Below, in pieces: positions 42,644 to 51,225 of a stretch of DNA of 64,000 bases. The stretch spans positions 1 to 64,000 of the forward strand of contig NZ_JBLQUK010000003.1 in assembly GCF_047872805.1 (NCBI RefSeq), read 5' to 3'. Source of the stretch: Erythrobacter sp047872805. Its GTDB lineage: Bacteria > Pseudomonadota > Alphaproteobacteria > Sphingomonadales > Sphingomonadaceae. The translations under genes and the position numbers were made by a program. The notes under the pieces are model-generated. The model was not told the DNA's origin. It searched no databases and saw only the letters and a program-made list of their open reading frames with translations. Position 1 is the stretch's first letter. The number at the start of each line of letters is the position of its first letter.

Positions 42644-43105
42644 ATGGCGAATCTGGATGATATCGACAAGCGCCTGCTCAGCGAACTTCAGGCTGAGGGC
42701 CGGGTGACCAATGTCGAACTGGCGCAGCGCGTTGGATTGACCGCGCCGCCGTGCTTGCGCCGAGTCCGCGGCTTGGAAGAAGACGGCGTGATTCGCGGCT
42801 ATCACGCCGATCTTGACCCGTCGAAACTGGGCTTTGCGATCACCGTATTTGCGATGGTCAGCCTGAAGAGTCAGGCCGAATCTGCCTTGCGCGAGTTTGA
42901 GGATCATATGCGTGACCTGCCCGAGGTGCGCGAATGCCACATGCTCAATGGCGAGATCGACTTTATTCTCAAGATTGTAAGCAAAGATCTTCAAAGCTTT
43001 CAGGAATTCCTCACCAGCAAGCTGACGCCCGCGCCCAATGTGGCCAGCGTCAAGACCTCGCTGACGATCCGCACGGCGAAACATGAACCGGGCGTGCCGC
43101 TGTGA
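42644..43105 (+). CDS. Lrp/AsnC-family transcriptional regulator
   Basis: 153 residues; the ATG at 42644 (MANLDDIDK) is preferred, with GAGGAG about 12 nt before it; a GTG at 42632 is too close to that site. N-terminal HTH: LDDIDKRLLSELQAEGRVTN VELAQRVGL region, then PPCLRRVRGLEEDGVIRGYH, followed by the RAM ligand-binding domain LGFAITVFAMVSLKSQ and VRECHMLNGEIDFILKIV. Typical length for the family; the effector is usually an amino acid. It overlaps the GFA gene start by GTGA, and candidate operators lie upstream. Divergent from the kinase-like gene. Confidence 0.94.
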   Translation: MANLDDIDKRLLSELQAEGRVTNVELAQRVGLTAPPCLRRVRGLEEDGVIRGYHADLDPSKLGFAITVFAMVSLKSQAESALREFEDHMRDLPEVRECHMLNGEIDFILKIVSKDLQSFQEFLTSKLTPAPNVASVKTSLTIRTAKHEPGVPL

Positions 43106-43548
43106 GTGAGGCCGAGCGGATTGACGGACCGCTCGAAGGACACTGCCTGTGCGGCACGGTGACGGTGACAATCACCGGTGTGCACAAGGAAATCGACATT
43201 TGCCACTGCACCATGTGTCAGCGTTGGGGCGGCACGATGTACGCCGGGATCGAGTGTGACGGCTTTGTGCTGAACGGCGAAGATCACATTTCGACCTATG
43301 ATTCCAGCGACTGGGCCGAACGCGCCTTTTGCTCACGCTGCGGCAGCAATCTGTGGTATAAATTCAAGCCAACCGGCGCACGCACATTTCTCGCCGGCTT
43401 GTTCGAGCTACCCGGCGGTCTGCCAATCAAACATCAAATTTTTATCGATGAAAAGCCCGACTGGTTTGATATCGCGCAGGACAGCTCAAGAAAGACCGGC
43501 GCGCAAATCATCGCTGAAGCGCAAGCGGCGGGCTTCACCTTCGAATAA
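43102..43548 (+). CDS. GFA-family (CENP-V/GFA zinc-binding) protein
   Basis: 148 residues from a GTG at 43102 that overlaps the regulator stop (GTGA). Zinc-binding Cys pattern of the glutathione-dependent formaldehyde-activating fold: GHCLCGTVTV, CHCTMCQRWGG and AFCSRCGSNLWYKF. Two zinc sites can be built from these. The rest is beta-rich (FLAGLFELPGGLPIKHQIFI). Despite the family name most members have no proven activity on S-hydroxymethylglutathione. Translational coupling to the Lrp-type regulator suggests joint control, perhaps by a thiol or amino-acid signal. Confidence 0.92.
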   Translation: MSEAERIDGPLEGHCLCGTVTVTITGVHKEIDICHCTMCQRWGGTMYAGIECDGFVLNGEDHISTYDSSDWAERAFCSRCGSNLWYKFKPTGARTFLAGLFELPGGLPIKHQIFIDEKPDWFDIAQDSSRKTGAQIIAEAQAAGFTFE

Positions 43549-43563
43549 TCGGTACCGCCGCGA

Positions 43564-44967
43564 TCAATGCAGTTTGAGCTTTGGCCGCACGACCCGGTTG
43601 ACGCGGCCGATCACCATCAGGCCAATGCCCCGGAACCAGCCGTGAATGCCCAGCAGATGCAGGCGATAAAGCGTCGTGTAGATCAACCGCGCCATCCGCC
43701 CCTCCACGGCCAGAGCCCCACCGACCAGATTGCCCATCAGGCTGCCCACCGTTGAAAAGCGGCTGAGCGAGATAAGCGAACCCTTATCTTCGTAGGTGAA
43801 GTTTTTGAGTTTTTTGCCTTTTTGCTTGCGGTGGATATTGGTAAACACCGTGGACGCCATCTGGTGCGCTGCCTGAGCACGCGGTGGCACTGGAGCGTCC
43901 TGGTCGGGCGGGGTGTAGGATGCACAATCGCCGATTGCGAAAATGTCCGGGTCGGTCACGGTCTGGAGCGTCGCGGTCACCAGAATCTGATTGCGCGGAT
44001 TGGTTGCCAGACCAAGCCCGCTCAGGAATTCGGCGCCCTTTACCCCGGCGGCCCACACCATCAGTTCCGCAGCGATGACATCGCCGGTTTGGGTGACCAA
44101 AGCCCCTTTGCGCGCCAGGATCACCTGAGTGTTTTCGCGCACCACCACGCCCAGCTTATTAAGCTCTCCGCGCGCTGCGTGCGACAATTCTTCGGGCAAG
44201 GCAGGCAGGATGCGCGGACCGGCCTCGACGATGGTTACATCGAGGCGGGTTTCATCAAACACTTCGAGCCCGTAATGTTTGAGCGCGCCCGCGGCGTTGT
44301 AGAGTTCTGCGGCCAGTTCCACGCCGGTTGCGCCAGCGCCCACGATCGCTACCCTGACCCGTTCATCGGCGGCAGGATTGGCGATCATGGCGCGGCTGAC
44401 GCGCAGACATTGGTTGAGCAATTTGGTACGGAACCGGTCCGCCTGTTCGCGGCTGTCGAGATAGAGGCAGTGTTCGGCCACCCCTGGAACACCGAAATCG
44501 TTAGAGATTGACCCCACCGCCAGCACCAGAATGTCATAACGGATCGTATGCCCGCCGATCAGCTCTTCGCCATGATCGTCCAGCACCGGGGCGAGACGGA
44601 TCGATTTCGCCTCGCGGTCGATGCTTTCGAGGCTGCCCTGAAAGAACCGGTATCCCCAGCGTGCGCAGTGCCCGCGATAGCCGACCTCATCGAGGTTCGC
44701 ATCGAGCGACCCAGCTGCGACTTCGTGCAGCAGCGGTTTCCAGATGTGCGACAGATTCTGATCGACGAGAATGATATCGTGCCGCTTGCGACCGTATTTG
44801 GCACCCAATTTGCGCACCAGTTCCAGCCCGCCCGCGCCGCCGCCGACGACCACGATCTGGGTCTTGCGCGCCTGCTGCTGCTGCGTGGATTTTGGGGGCA
44901 CCATTGCAGGTGGCGCGCGCTGCTCTTCCTCGGCCGCATCGGTTGCGGCGATGAATTGGTGATTCAT
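43564..44967 (-). CDS. ndh: NADH dehydrogenase, type II (NDH-2)
   Basis: 467 residues from the ATG at 44967 (another 23 codons are open upstream). Non-proton-pumping, membrane-attached enzyme that passes electrons from NADH to ubiquinone. Seen: N-terminal Rossmann TQIVVVGGGAGGLELVRKLG for FAD, second Rossmann VRVAIVGAGATGVELAAELY for NADH, DIFAIGDCASY (FAD ribityl contact), and the C-terminal amphipathic region with IYTTLYRLHLLGIHGWFRGI that anchors it to the membrane. The ~35-residue N-terminal Gln-rich extension before the first Rossmann is unusual. It is downstream of the lipoprotein-TIR pair on the same strand (144-nt gap). Confidence 0.93.
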   Translation of the reverse strand: MNHQFIAATDAAEEEQRAPPAMVPPKSTQQQQARKTQIVVVGGGAGGLELVRKLGAKYGRKRHDIILVDQNLSHIWKPLLHEVAAGSLDANLDEVGYRGHCARWGYRFFQGSLESIDREAKSIRLAPVLDDHGEELIGGHTIRYDILVLAVGSISNDFGVPGVAEHCLYLDSREQADRFRTKLLNQCLRVSRAMIANPAADERVRVAIVGAGATGVELAAELYNAAGALKHYGLEVFDETRLDVTIVEAGPRILPALPEELSHAARGELNKLGVVVRENTQVILARKGALVTQTGDVIAAELMVWAAGVKGAEFLSGLGLATNPRNQILVTATLQTVTDPDIFAIGDCASYTPPDQDAPVPPRAQAAHQMASTVFTNIHRKQKGKKLKNFTYEDKGSLISLSRFSTVGSLMGNLVGGALAVEGRMARLIYTTLYRLHLLGIHGWFRGIGLMVIGRVNRVVRPKLKLH

Positions 44968-45111
44968 CTGTTGGTTCCGACCTAAGGCTCCCGATCCCTC
45001 GGAGCCGTTCTGGTGCATCCCTGTCACCGCTCTCAACGCATTGGCCTGGCAGACGGTTCCCGGTCACGCGCGGCTAGCTGATCTATGGCTCGGCGGGCGG
45101 CTGCGCCAAAC

Positions 45112-45801
45112 CTATCCATAGCGGCGCAAGTAGCGATAGGTGCTGATCTGGAAAATGCCCACCAGCAGCAGCAGGAACAGCGCAAGCTGAACGCGGCCCC
45201 CCAACATTGTCTCCAGCGGAACGCCTCGGCTCGACATGCCGAAACTTGCGATCGCAATCGCGACAATTGCGGCCAAGGCAAGCCCTGCGCCCGCGCGCCA
45301 CGCCGCGCCAAGCGCGGTCGCCAGCGGAGTCTGGTTGGCCGAGCGGCGGCGTTTGAGCACCGCTTCGCACAGGATTTCAAAATCGCTGCGGAAAGTGGTG
45401 TGGCGCACCGCGCAGGCATTCTTTTCCGCCAGCGCGGCGATATCGTCAGGGATGTCCTGCGGTCCCGGCATCTGCGCATCATCGACAAGACAAGGGATTA
45501 TCCGCTTATCCGCTGCCAAAGCTCGGCTGATCTCACGCCTGACAAAATCGCCATCGCTCCAGATCCGGCGCTGACCGTTTTCTCCGACTGCTCCGAGCCA
45601 GCCGGGTCCGATGACTGCGATAAAGACATCGGCGCGGGTGATTTCGGTATCCAGTCGCTGAGGGAAATTCTCGCCATGCGCGATAGAATCCACGTCGAGG
45701 AACACGCTGTCGATCTCGCGCACGCTTGCCAGATTGTCGGCGATGCGCGCGGCGACATCCTTGCTGTCGGAACGGCGATAGCTGATGAAGACTCGCATCA
45801 A
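45112..45801 (-). CDS. TIR-domain protein with two C-terminal membrane helices
   Basis: 229 residues. Residues 1-150 are a TIR domain: box 1 VFISYRRSDSKDVAARIADN, BB-loop region DSVFLDVDSIAHGENFPQRL, then ITRADVFIAVIGPGWLG and the helix DFVRREISRALA, whose E90 aligns with the catalytic Glu of NAD-cleaving TIRs, then RIIPCLVDDAQMP. Basic linker RRRSAN, then helices about 167-188 and 203-222, ending in a basic tail (RYLRRYG). The TIR would face the cytoplasm. It starts with ATGA on the stop of the Cys-rich lipoprotein gene, so the two are translationally coupled. NAD hydrolysis or signalling are family roles; activity here is inference. Confidence 0.92.
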   Translation of the reverse strand: MMRVFISYRRSDSKDVAARIADNLASVREIDSVFLDVDSIAHGENFPQRLDTEITRADVFIAVIGPGWLGAVGENGQRRIWSDGDFVRREISRALAADKRIIPCLVDDAQMPGPQDIPDDIAALAEKNACAVRHTTFRSDFEILCEAVLKRRRSANQTPLATALGAAWRAGAGLALAAIVAIAIASFGMSSRGVPLETMLGGRVQLALFLLLLVGIFQISTYRYLRRYG

Positions 45802-46754
45802 TTGCTCTCCGGTCCGAAGGCACGCTGAATTGTGCCGACCAATCCCATGCGTTCAAGATGCAGCCGCGCATCGAGCATCCGCGGTTCTACCGGGATCAGA
45901 TCAATGCCGATGCCAGGGTTTTCATATTCGTAGATCAGCGCGTTGACCTTGAAATCGTCGGTAAAGCGAATGTCGCGGGCGTCGCGCGACAGGTCGGTTG
46001 AACCTTGCACCACCCTCCGGTTGGCTTCCTGCGCGTTCAACCGGCTCTCGCCAGGGCGAAAGCTGCGATTGCTCACCACAATCGCGACATAGCGATAATA
46101 GGACTCAGGTCGGACGAGGAAGAGATCACGGATGCGCGTCAGCAAATCCTCACGGCCTTCTCCCGGCGCGCCATAGCGGAACCGTCCAGGCATAGAATAG
46201 CCTTCGGTATCAATCTGTTCGGTTACCGTGACCAGCACGAATCCACCGGGCACCGAATAAAAAGAATGTGCGCTGTAATCCGCCGCCCTGAGAGCATCGC
46301 GGAGCCGGGTGGCGGCATCATAAAGCGACAGCCCTTCGCGGCTCTCGATCAGGTAATCAATCTGGGTTGTCCACGAAGGCTGTTCAGGCGGCCATTGCGG
46401 ATAGGGTTCGATGCCAAGGTCAGGGCGGTCATTCGAGGCAGCGCATGCTAACACTTCGCAGCTGGCACCCTGACATGCGCCGGGCTGGCATTCAACCGCA
46501 CCGCAGGCGGCGGCGAAACAAGCGGCGCTGTCGCATGCTGCGCCCTCGTATGCGCCGCAGCCAGCGCCTCCGCAGGTTGCCCCTTCGCAGGCCGCTTCGC
46601 ATCCTTCACAACCGGAACTGCAACAGAAGGCGGAACACGTTGCTACGGCATCATATTCGGCGCTGCATGCGGATTCTTCTGCCTGTTCCGAGCAACCCGA
46701 GGTCGCCAGCGCAAGACCGCCCGAAACCGCCAGTAAAGAAGCGTATTTCCGCAT
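45798..46754 (-). CDS. Cys-ladder lipoprotein paired with TIR protein
   Basis: 318 residues. Lipoprotein signal ending ATSG-C21 with Ser at +2, so outer-membrane sorting is expected. Residues 30-104 hold 16 more cysteines; from C74 to C104 seven are exactly five residues apart (74, 79, 84, 89, 94, 99, 104) and C56/C61/C66 keep the same step, with Ala/Gly between. This resembles a pentapeptide-repeat coil with Cys at the central position, but is not a standard one. Residues ~110-318 form a Cys-free globular domain (DAATRLRDALRAADYSAHSF; VPGGFVLVTVTEQIDTEGYS; RYVAIVVSNRSFRPGE) I cannot name. Operon partner of the TIR gene; 113 nt downstream of accC. Confidence 0.85.
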   Translation of the reverse strand: MRKYASLLAVSGGLALATSGCSEQAEESACSAEYDAVATCSAFCCSSGCEGCEAACEGATCGGAGCGAYEGAACDSAACFAAACGAVECQPGACQGASCEVLACAASNDRPDLGIEPYPQWPPEQPSWTTQIDYLIESREGLSLYDAATRLRDALRAADYSAHSFYSVPGGFVLVTVTEQIDTEGYSMPGRFRYGAPGEGREDLLTRIRDLFLVRPESYYRYVAIVVSNRSFRPGESRLNAQEANRRVVQGSTDLSRDARDIRFTDDFKVNALIYEYENPGIGIDLIPVEPRMLDARLHLERMGLVGTIQRAFGPESN

Positions 46755-46867
46755 GGTTCAGTCCGTTCCCCGCATCACAACCAACCAGTTGGCCTCGTCC
46801 CGAAACCACGCAGACCAGTCTATCCGAAAAGAGGGGCGAAGGTAACCGAAAGAGCTCTATTGCTCAA

Positions 46868-48217
<1,350 letters not shown>

Positions 48218-48228
48218 AGCTCGCCCGA

Positions 48229-48711
48229 TCAGCCGATCACGACGAGCGGCTGGTCATATTCGACCGGCTGAGCGTTCTCTACCAGGATCGCCTTGATCGT
48301 CCCCGGCTTGTCAGCGGTGATGGGGTTCATGACTTTCATCGCTTCGACGATCAGCAGCGTATCGCCTTCACTGACTTTATCGCCAATCTTGATGAAATTG
48401 GCAGCGCCGGGTTCGGCGGCGAGATAGACCGTACCGACCATTGGCGATTTGAGCGCATCAACCGGCGCGGGCTCGGGTTTGGCTTCGGACACCGGAGCAG
48501 CGGCAGCAGGAGCGCTGGGTGCGGCGAAGGCAGGCGCGGCCTGAGCAGAGGTGACCATACCGCCGCGCGCGACGCGGATCTTGCGGTCGTCATCCTCGAC
48601 TTCGATTTCGGTAAGGCCGGTTTCGTTCAGAAGTTCGGCCAGCTCGCGCACCAGCGCTGTATCGATATTCATGCCGGACTTGCGCCCCGCACTTGGCTTT
48701 GTGTCAGCCAT
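48229..48711 (-). CDS. accB: Acetyl-CoA carboxylase, biotin carboxyl carrier protein
   Basis: 160 residues from the ATG at 48711 (AAGGGG upstream); the internal Met at residue 14 is a possible shorter start. Helical N terminus (VRELAELLNETGLTEIEVED), Ala/Pro-rich linker (QAAPAFAAPSAPAAAAP) and the biotinyl domain with the biotin acceptor Lys126 in EAMKVMNPI. Hydrophobic thumb motif around KSPMVGTVYLAAEPG matches acetyl-CoA carboxylase BCCP. Upstream of accC, downstream of aroQ on the same strand. Confidence 0.96.
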   Translation of the reverse strand: MADTKPSAGRKSGMNIDTALVRELAELLNETGLTEIEVEDDDRKIRVARGGMVTSAQAAPAFAAPSAPAAAAPVSEAKPEPAPVDALKSPMVGTVYLAAEPGAANFIKIGDKVSEGDTLLIVEAMKVMNPITADKPGTIKAILVENAQPVEYDQPLVVIG

Positions 48712-48815
48712 GCATGCCCCTTTTTTGGTTTCACGCGTGACTATTCACGCGAATTGCGGCTGGCAAGTGGCAATGCGTGCAGAATGTGCAATCGACATTG
48801 CATTCTCACCCGCGA

Positions 48816-49256
48816 TCAGACTGTGCCTGACGCTACGGCTTCGAGCGCGAGGCGGTAGCTGTCGGCCCCGTGCCCTTCCACCGTCAGCGCCGCTGCCATG
48901 CCGACATAGGACAGGTGACGGAAATGCTCGCGGGTCTTGGGATCGGACAGATGGACCTCAATCACGGGGGTGCGGATCGCCTTTATCGCGTCGAGCAGGG
49001 CAATCGAAGTGTGAGTATAGGCCGCCGCATTGAGCAGCACTGCCCGCGCGCCTTCCGCCTGCGCCTCATGCAGCCAGTCAATCAACATGCCTTCGTGATT
49101 GGTCTGGCGCATGTCGATGGTGAGGCCCAGTTCACGGGCGCGATCCTCAAGGTCACCGGCGATTTCGTCGAGCGTGGTGGTGCCGTATATCTCCGGCTCA
49201 CGCGTGCCGAGCAGGTTGAGATTGGGGCCGTTCAGGACGTAGATGGTGTTGGTCAT
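48816..49256 (-). CDS. aroQ: 3-dehydroquinate dehydratase, type II
   Basis: 146 residues. Converts 3-dehydroquinate to 3-dehydroshikimate in the shikimate pathway. Motifs: YVLNGPNLNLLGTREPEIYG with the catalytic Tyr/Arg, RQTNHEGMLIDWLHEA, AVLLNAAAYTHTSIALLDAI (oxyanion Asn and Thr-His), VIEVHLSDPKTREHFRHLSY (conserved His and Arg). Dodecameric family, no signal peptide. First gene of the aroQ-accB-accC cluster; divergent from a DUF1398 gene. Confidence 0.96.
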   Translation of the reverse strand: MTNTIYVLNGPNLNLLGTREPEIYGTTTLDEIAGDLEDRARELGLTIDMRQTNHEGMLIDWLHEAQAEGARAVLLNAAAYTHTSIALLDAIKAIRTPVIEVHLSDPKTREHFRHLSYVGMAAALTVEGHGADSYRLALEAVASGTV

Positions 49257-49401
49257 TGAGGGGTGTTAACGCGGATCGCCTATGCGGGAAAGGGCGAGGC
49301 GTCCAGCAGGATCGTGGTTGCAGTTTGCGCCCTTGTTTTGCAACGCGAGAATCAGAATTTGCTGCCCGGCCACGACTCAACATCACCGAAAGGAATTGCG
49401 C

Positions 49402-49803
49402 ATGGACGACTTACAGTTTGCTACGGCGGAAGCATGCCAAAAGGCTGCTTGCGACGATACGCTCAGCTTTCCCGAGATCATCGGTAAACTCGCCAGTTCC
49501 GGGTTTGAGGGCTATGCCGTCGATTACCGGCGCAGCACTCAAATCTATTACACGCCTGACGGCACGAGCGCGGAATTTGCGCTTTTGCCGGCCGGCGACG
49601 TGGTTGCGGCAGATTTTGATAGCGCCGGGGTCCAAGCGCTGGTGCGCTGGGCGCAAAGCGGCAGCGTCGACTACACCTATGCCGACTTTTGCGCGCAGGC
49701 GAAGGCCGCGGGCTGTGCAGGTTATCTGGCCTCGTTCAGCGGCCGCCGGGTTGTCTATTATGGTCGCACGGCGGAGACTCATGTGGAGCACTTCCCGCAA
49801 TGA
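49402..49803 (+). CDS. DUF1398 protein
   Basis: 133 residues from the ATG at 49402 with AAAGGAA upstream. A single small domain: LSFPEIIGKLASSGFEGYAV, DYRRSTQIYYTPDGTSAEFA, YADFCAQAKAAGCAGYLASF and GRRVVYYGRTAETHVEHFPQ at the C terminus. This is the DUF1398 pattern, a cytoplasmic family of unknown function found in many proteobacteria. It stands alone between the divergent aroQ promoter and the convergent holin gene, so context gives no hint. Confidence 0.85.
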   Translation: MDDLQFATAEACQKAACDDTLSFPEIIGKLASSGFEGYAVDYRRSTQIYYTPDGTSAEFALLPAGDVVAADFDSAGVQALVRWAQSGSVDYTYADFCAQAKAAGCAGYLASFSGRRVVYYGRTAETHVEHFPQ

Positions 49804-49819
49804 CGCAGGTCGGATGGTG

Positions 49820-50233
49820 CTACCGATCCACGCCCTTGACCTTACCCCATTGACGCGCCGCTGTGTAACCCAGATACCCCGTCCCAAACAGCGCATAGAG
49901 CGGCTCTGGCAGGGCGGCGAGGTAGGCGGTCATGCCTTCGCCGATGGCATGCGCAGTGATCGGGTCGAAGGCGGCGATCACCCCCATTGGCACGGCAAAC
50001 AGGATGAGAGCATACATCACATACAGAAAGCTGGGGCGCGCGCGGCTGGTCCAGGGGTCGGGCGACTGCGCCTCTGCGACGATGGCCTGCAAACGCGCCT
50101 CGATCAGCGCCATTTCCTGAGTCCCTTCGAGTTTGAGCAGTTCAAACTGCGCCTTGGCCCGCGCTTCCTTGTCCGGAATAATCTTGTCGAGGATCGAGGT
50201 GATCGGGCCGATCAGGGTTTCGAGTATGGCCAT
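49820..50233 (-). CDS. 3TM holin of the gene-transfer-agent release type
   Basis: 137 residues from the ATG at 50233 (CAGGAGC upstream; ten more codons are open before it). N-terminal amphipathic part with ILETLIGPITSILDKIIPDK and a Gln/Glu-rich helix (FELLKLEGTQEMALIEARLQ), then SRARPSFLYVMYALILFAVP, MGVIAAF and a last segment AALPEPLYALFGTGYLGYTA before the basic tail RQWGKVKG. The pattern corresponds to the family described as holin of 3TMs for gene-transfer release. Holins open the inner membrane for the endolysin. No phage or GTA structural gene, and no endolysin, lies in the window. Confidence 0.85.
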   Translation of the reverse strand: MAILETLIGPITSILDKIIPDKEARAKAQFELLKLEGTQEMALIEARLQAIVAEAQSPDPWTSRARPSFLYVMYALILFAVPMGVIAAFDPITAHAIGEGMTAYLAALPEPLYALFGTGYLGYTAARQWGKVKGVDR

Positions 50234-50296
50234 AATGCGCGCTCCTGTGCTGAGTCGCGCCACGAATAACCAAATAGGTTCGTGTAGGAAAGTGCC

Positions 50297-51190
50297 CTAA
50301 CCGCCGACCTCTGCCAGCAAGCGTTCGGCCAGCGCCAGATGCGGACGGTCGAGCATATTGCCATCCAGCGCCACCGTGCCCGCCTCGGGAGCATCGGCAA
50401 AGGCCTGCACCACGGCGCGGGCATGGGCTATTTCATCCGCACTTGGGGTGAAGGCGGCGTTGATCGGGCCGACCTGCGCCGGGTGAATCGCCAACATCCC
50501 GCGATAACCCGACGCGCGGACGCTGCGCGCGCGCCGTTCCAGCGCCTCAAGATCACGGAATTCAGGCTGCACTGTCTCGATCGGAGCGACCCCGGCCTTG
50601 ACCGCGCCGAGCAAGCACAGGCTGCGCGCCAGTTCATAGACATGGGTGTATTCGCCATCCGCCCCGCGCTGCTGGCTCGCGCCTAACTCGCTCGACAGGT
50701 CCTCCGCGCCCCAGCTCATCGCCACCAGCCGAGGCGCGCCATCATAGGTGCCGGTGGTAAACATTGCGGCGGCGGTCTCGGTCACCAGCGCAGCCACTCT
50801 GGTGGAGCCGGGAGCAATCCCCGCCGCCGCCTCGCGCGGGGTCAACATTGCGTCAAGCGCCGCGACATCATGGCCGCCCTCTGCCTTGGGCAGGAAAATG
50901 CCGCCGGGACCAGCTGGGATCACTGCGTCCAGATCGGCCTCGGTCAATCCGCCAGATAGCGGGTTTACTCGAACCCAAACGCGCGCCCGGTTTTCCGCAG
51001 CCGCAATCGCCGCTGCGACCATGGACCGCGCCTCGGCCTTGCGTGCCGGGACCACCGAATCCTCCAGATCGAGCAATGCAATGTCCGCCTCGCTCGCAAT
51101 CGCCTTGCTCATCTTCTTTTCGCTGTCGCCAGGGGCGAACAGCCAGCTGCGCATGCGCAGAGGCGGGCAGGGGGCAGGGCAATCACTCAT
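50297..51190 (-). CDS. HpcH/HpaI aldolase / citrate-lyase beta-like CoA ester lyase
   Basis: 297 residues from the ATG at 51190 (AAAAGGA upstream). TIM-barrel family: RSWLFAPGDSEKKMSKAIAS at the start, LLDLEDSVVPARKAEAR with the Asp/Glu that bind Mg, VWVRVNPLSGGLTEADLDAV with the conserved Arg, IFLPKAEGG, ALVTETAAAMFTTG (Glu ligand), and GYRGMLAIHPAQVGPINAAF near the C terminus. CitE-like enzymes cleave malyl-, citramalyl- or HMG-CoA; the exact one cannot be assigned. It is 35 nt downstream of a TonB-dependent receptor and may be co-expressed with it. Confidence 0.92.
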   Translation of the reverse strand: MSDCPAPCPPLRMRSWLFAPGDSEKKMSKAIASEADIALLDLEDSVVPARKAEARSMVAAAIAAAENRARVWVRVNPLSGGLTEADLDAVIPAGPGGIFLPKAEGGHDVAALDAMLTPREAAAGIAPGSTRVAALVTETAAAMFTTGTYDGAPRLVAMSWGAEDLSSELGASQQRGADGEYTHVYELARSLCLLGAVKAGVAPIETVQPEFRDLEALERRARSVRASGYRGMLAIHPAQVGPINAAFTPSADEIAHARAVVQAFADAPEAGTVALDGNMLDRPHLALAERLLAEVGG

Positions 51191-51225
51191 CGCAAATCCT
51201 TTTCTCATCGGACTGCGTAGAAGTC

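Noticed and set aside
50261..50284. CACGAA/TTCGTG stem between the CoA-ester lyase and holin genes
   Set aside because: Has a 3-nt bulge and no U-tract; could be chance.
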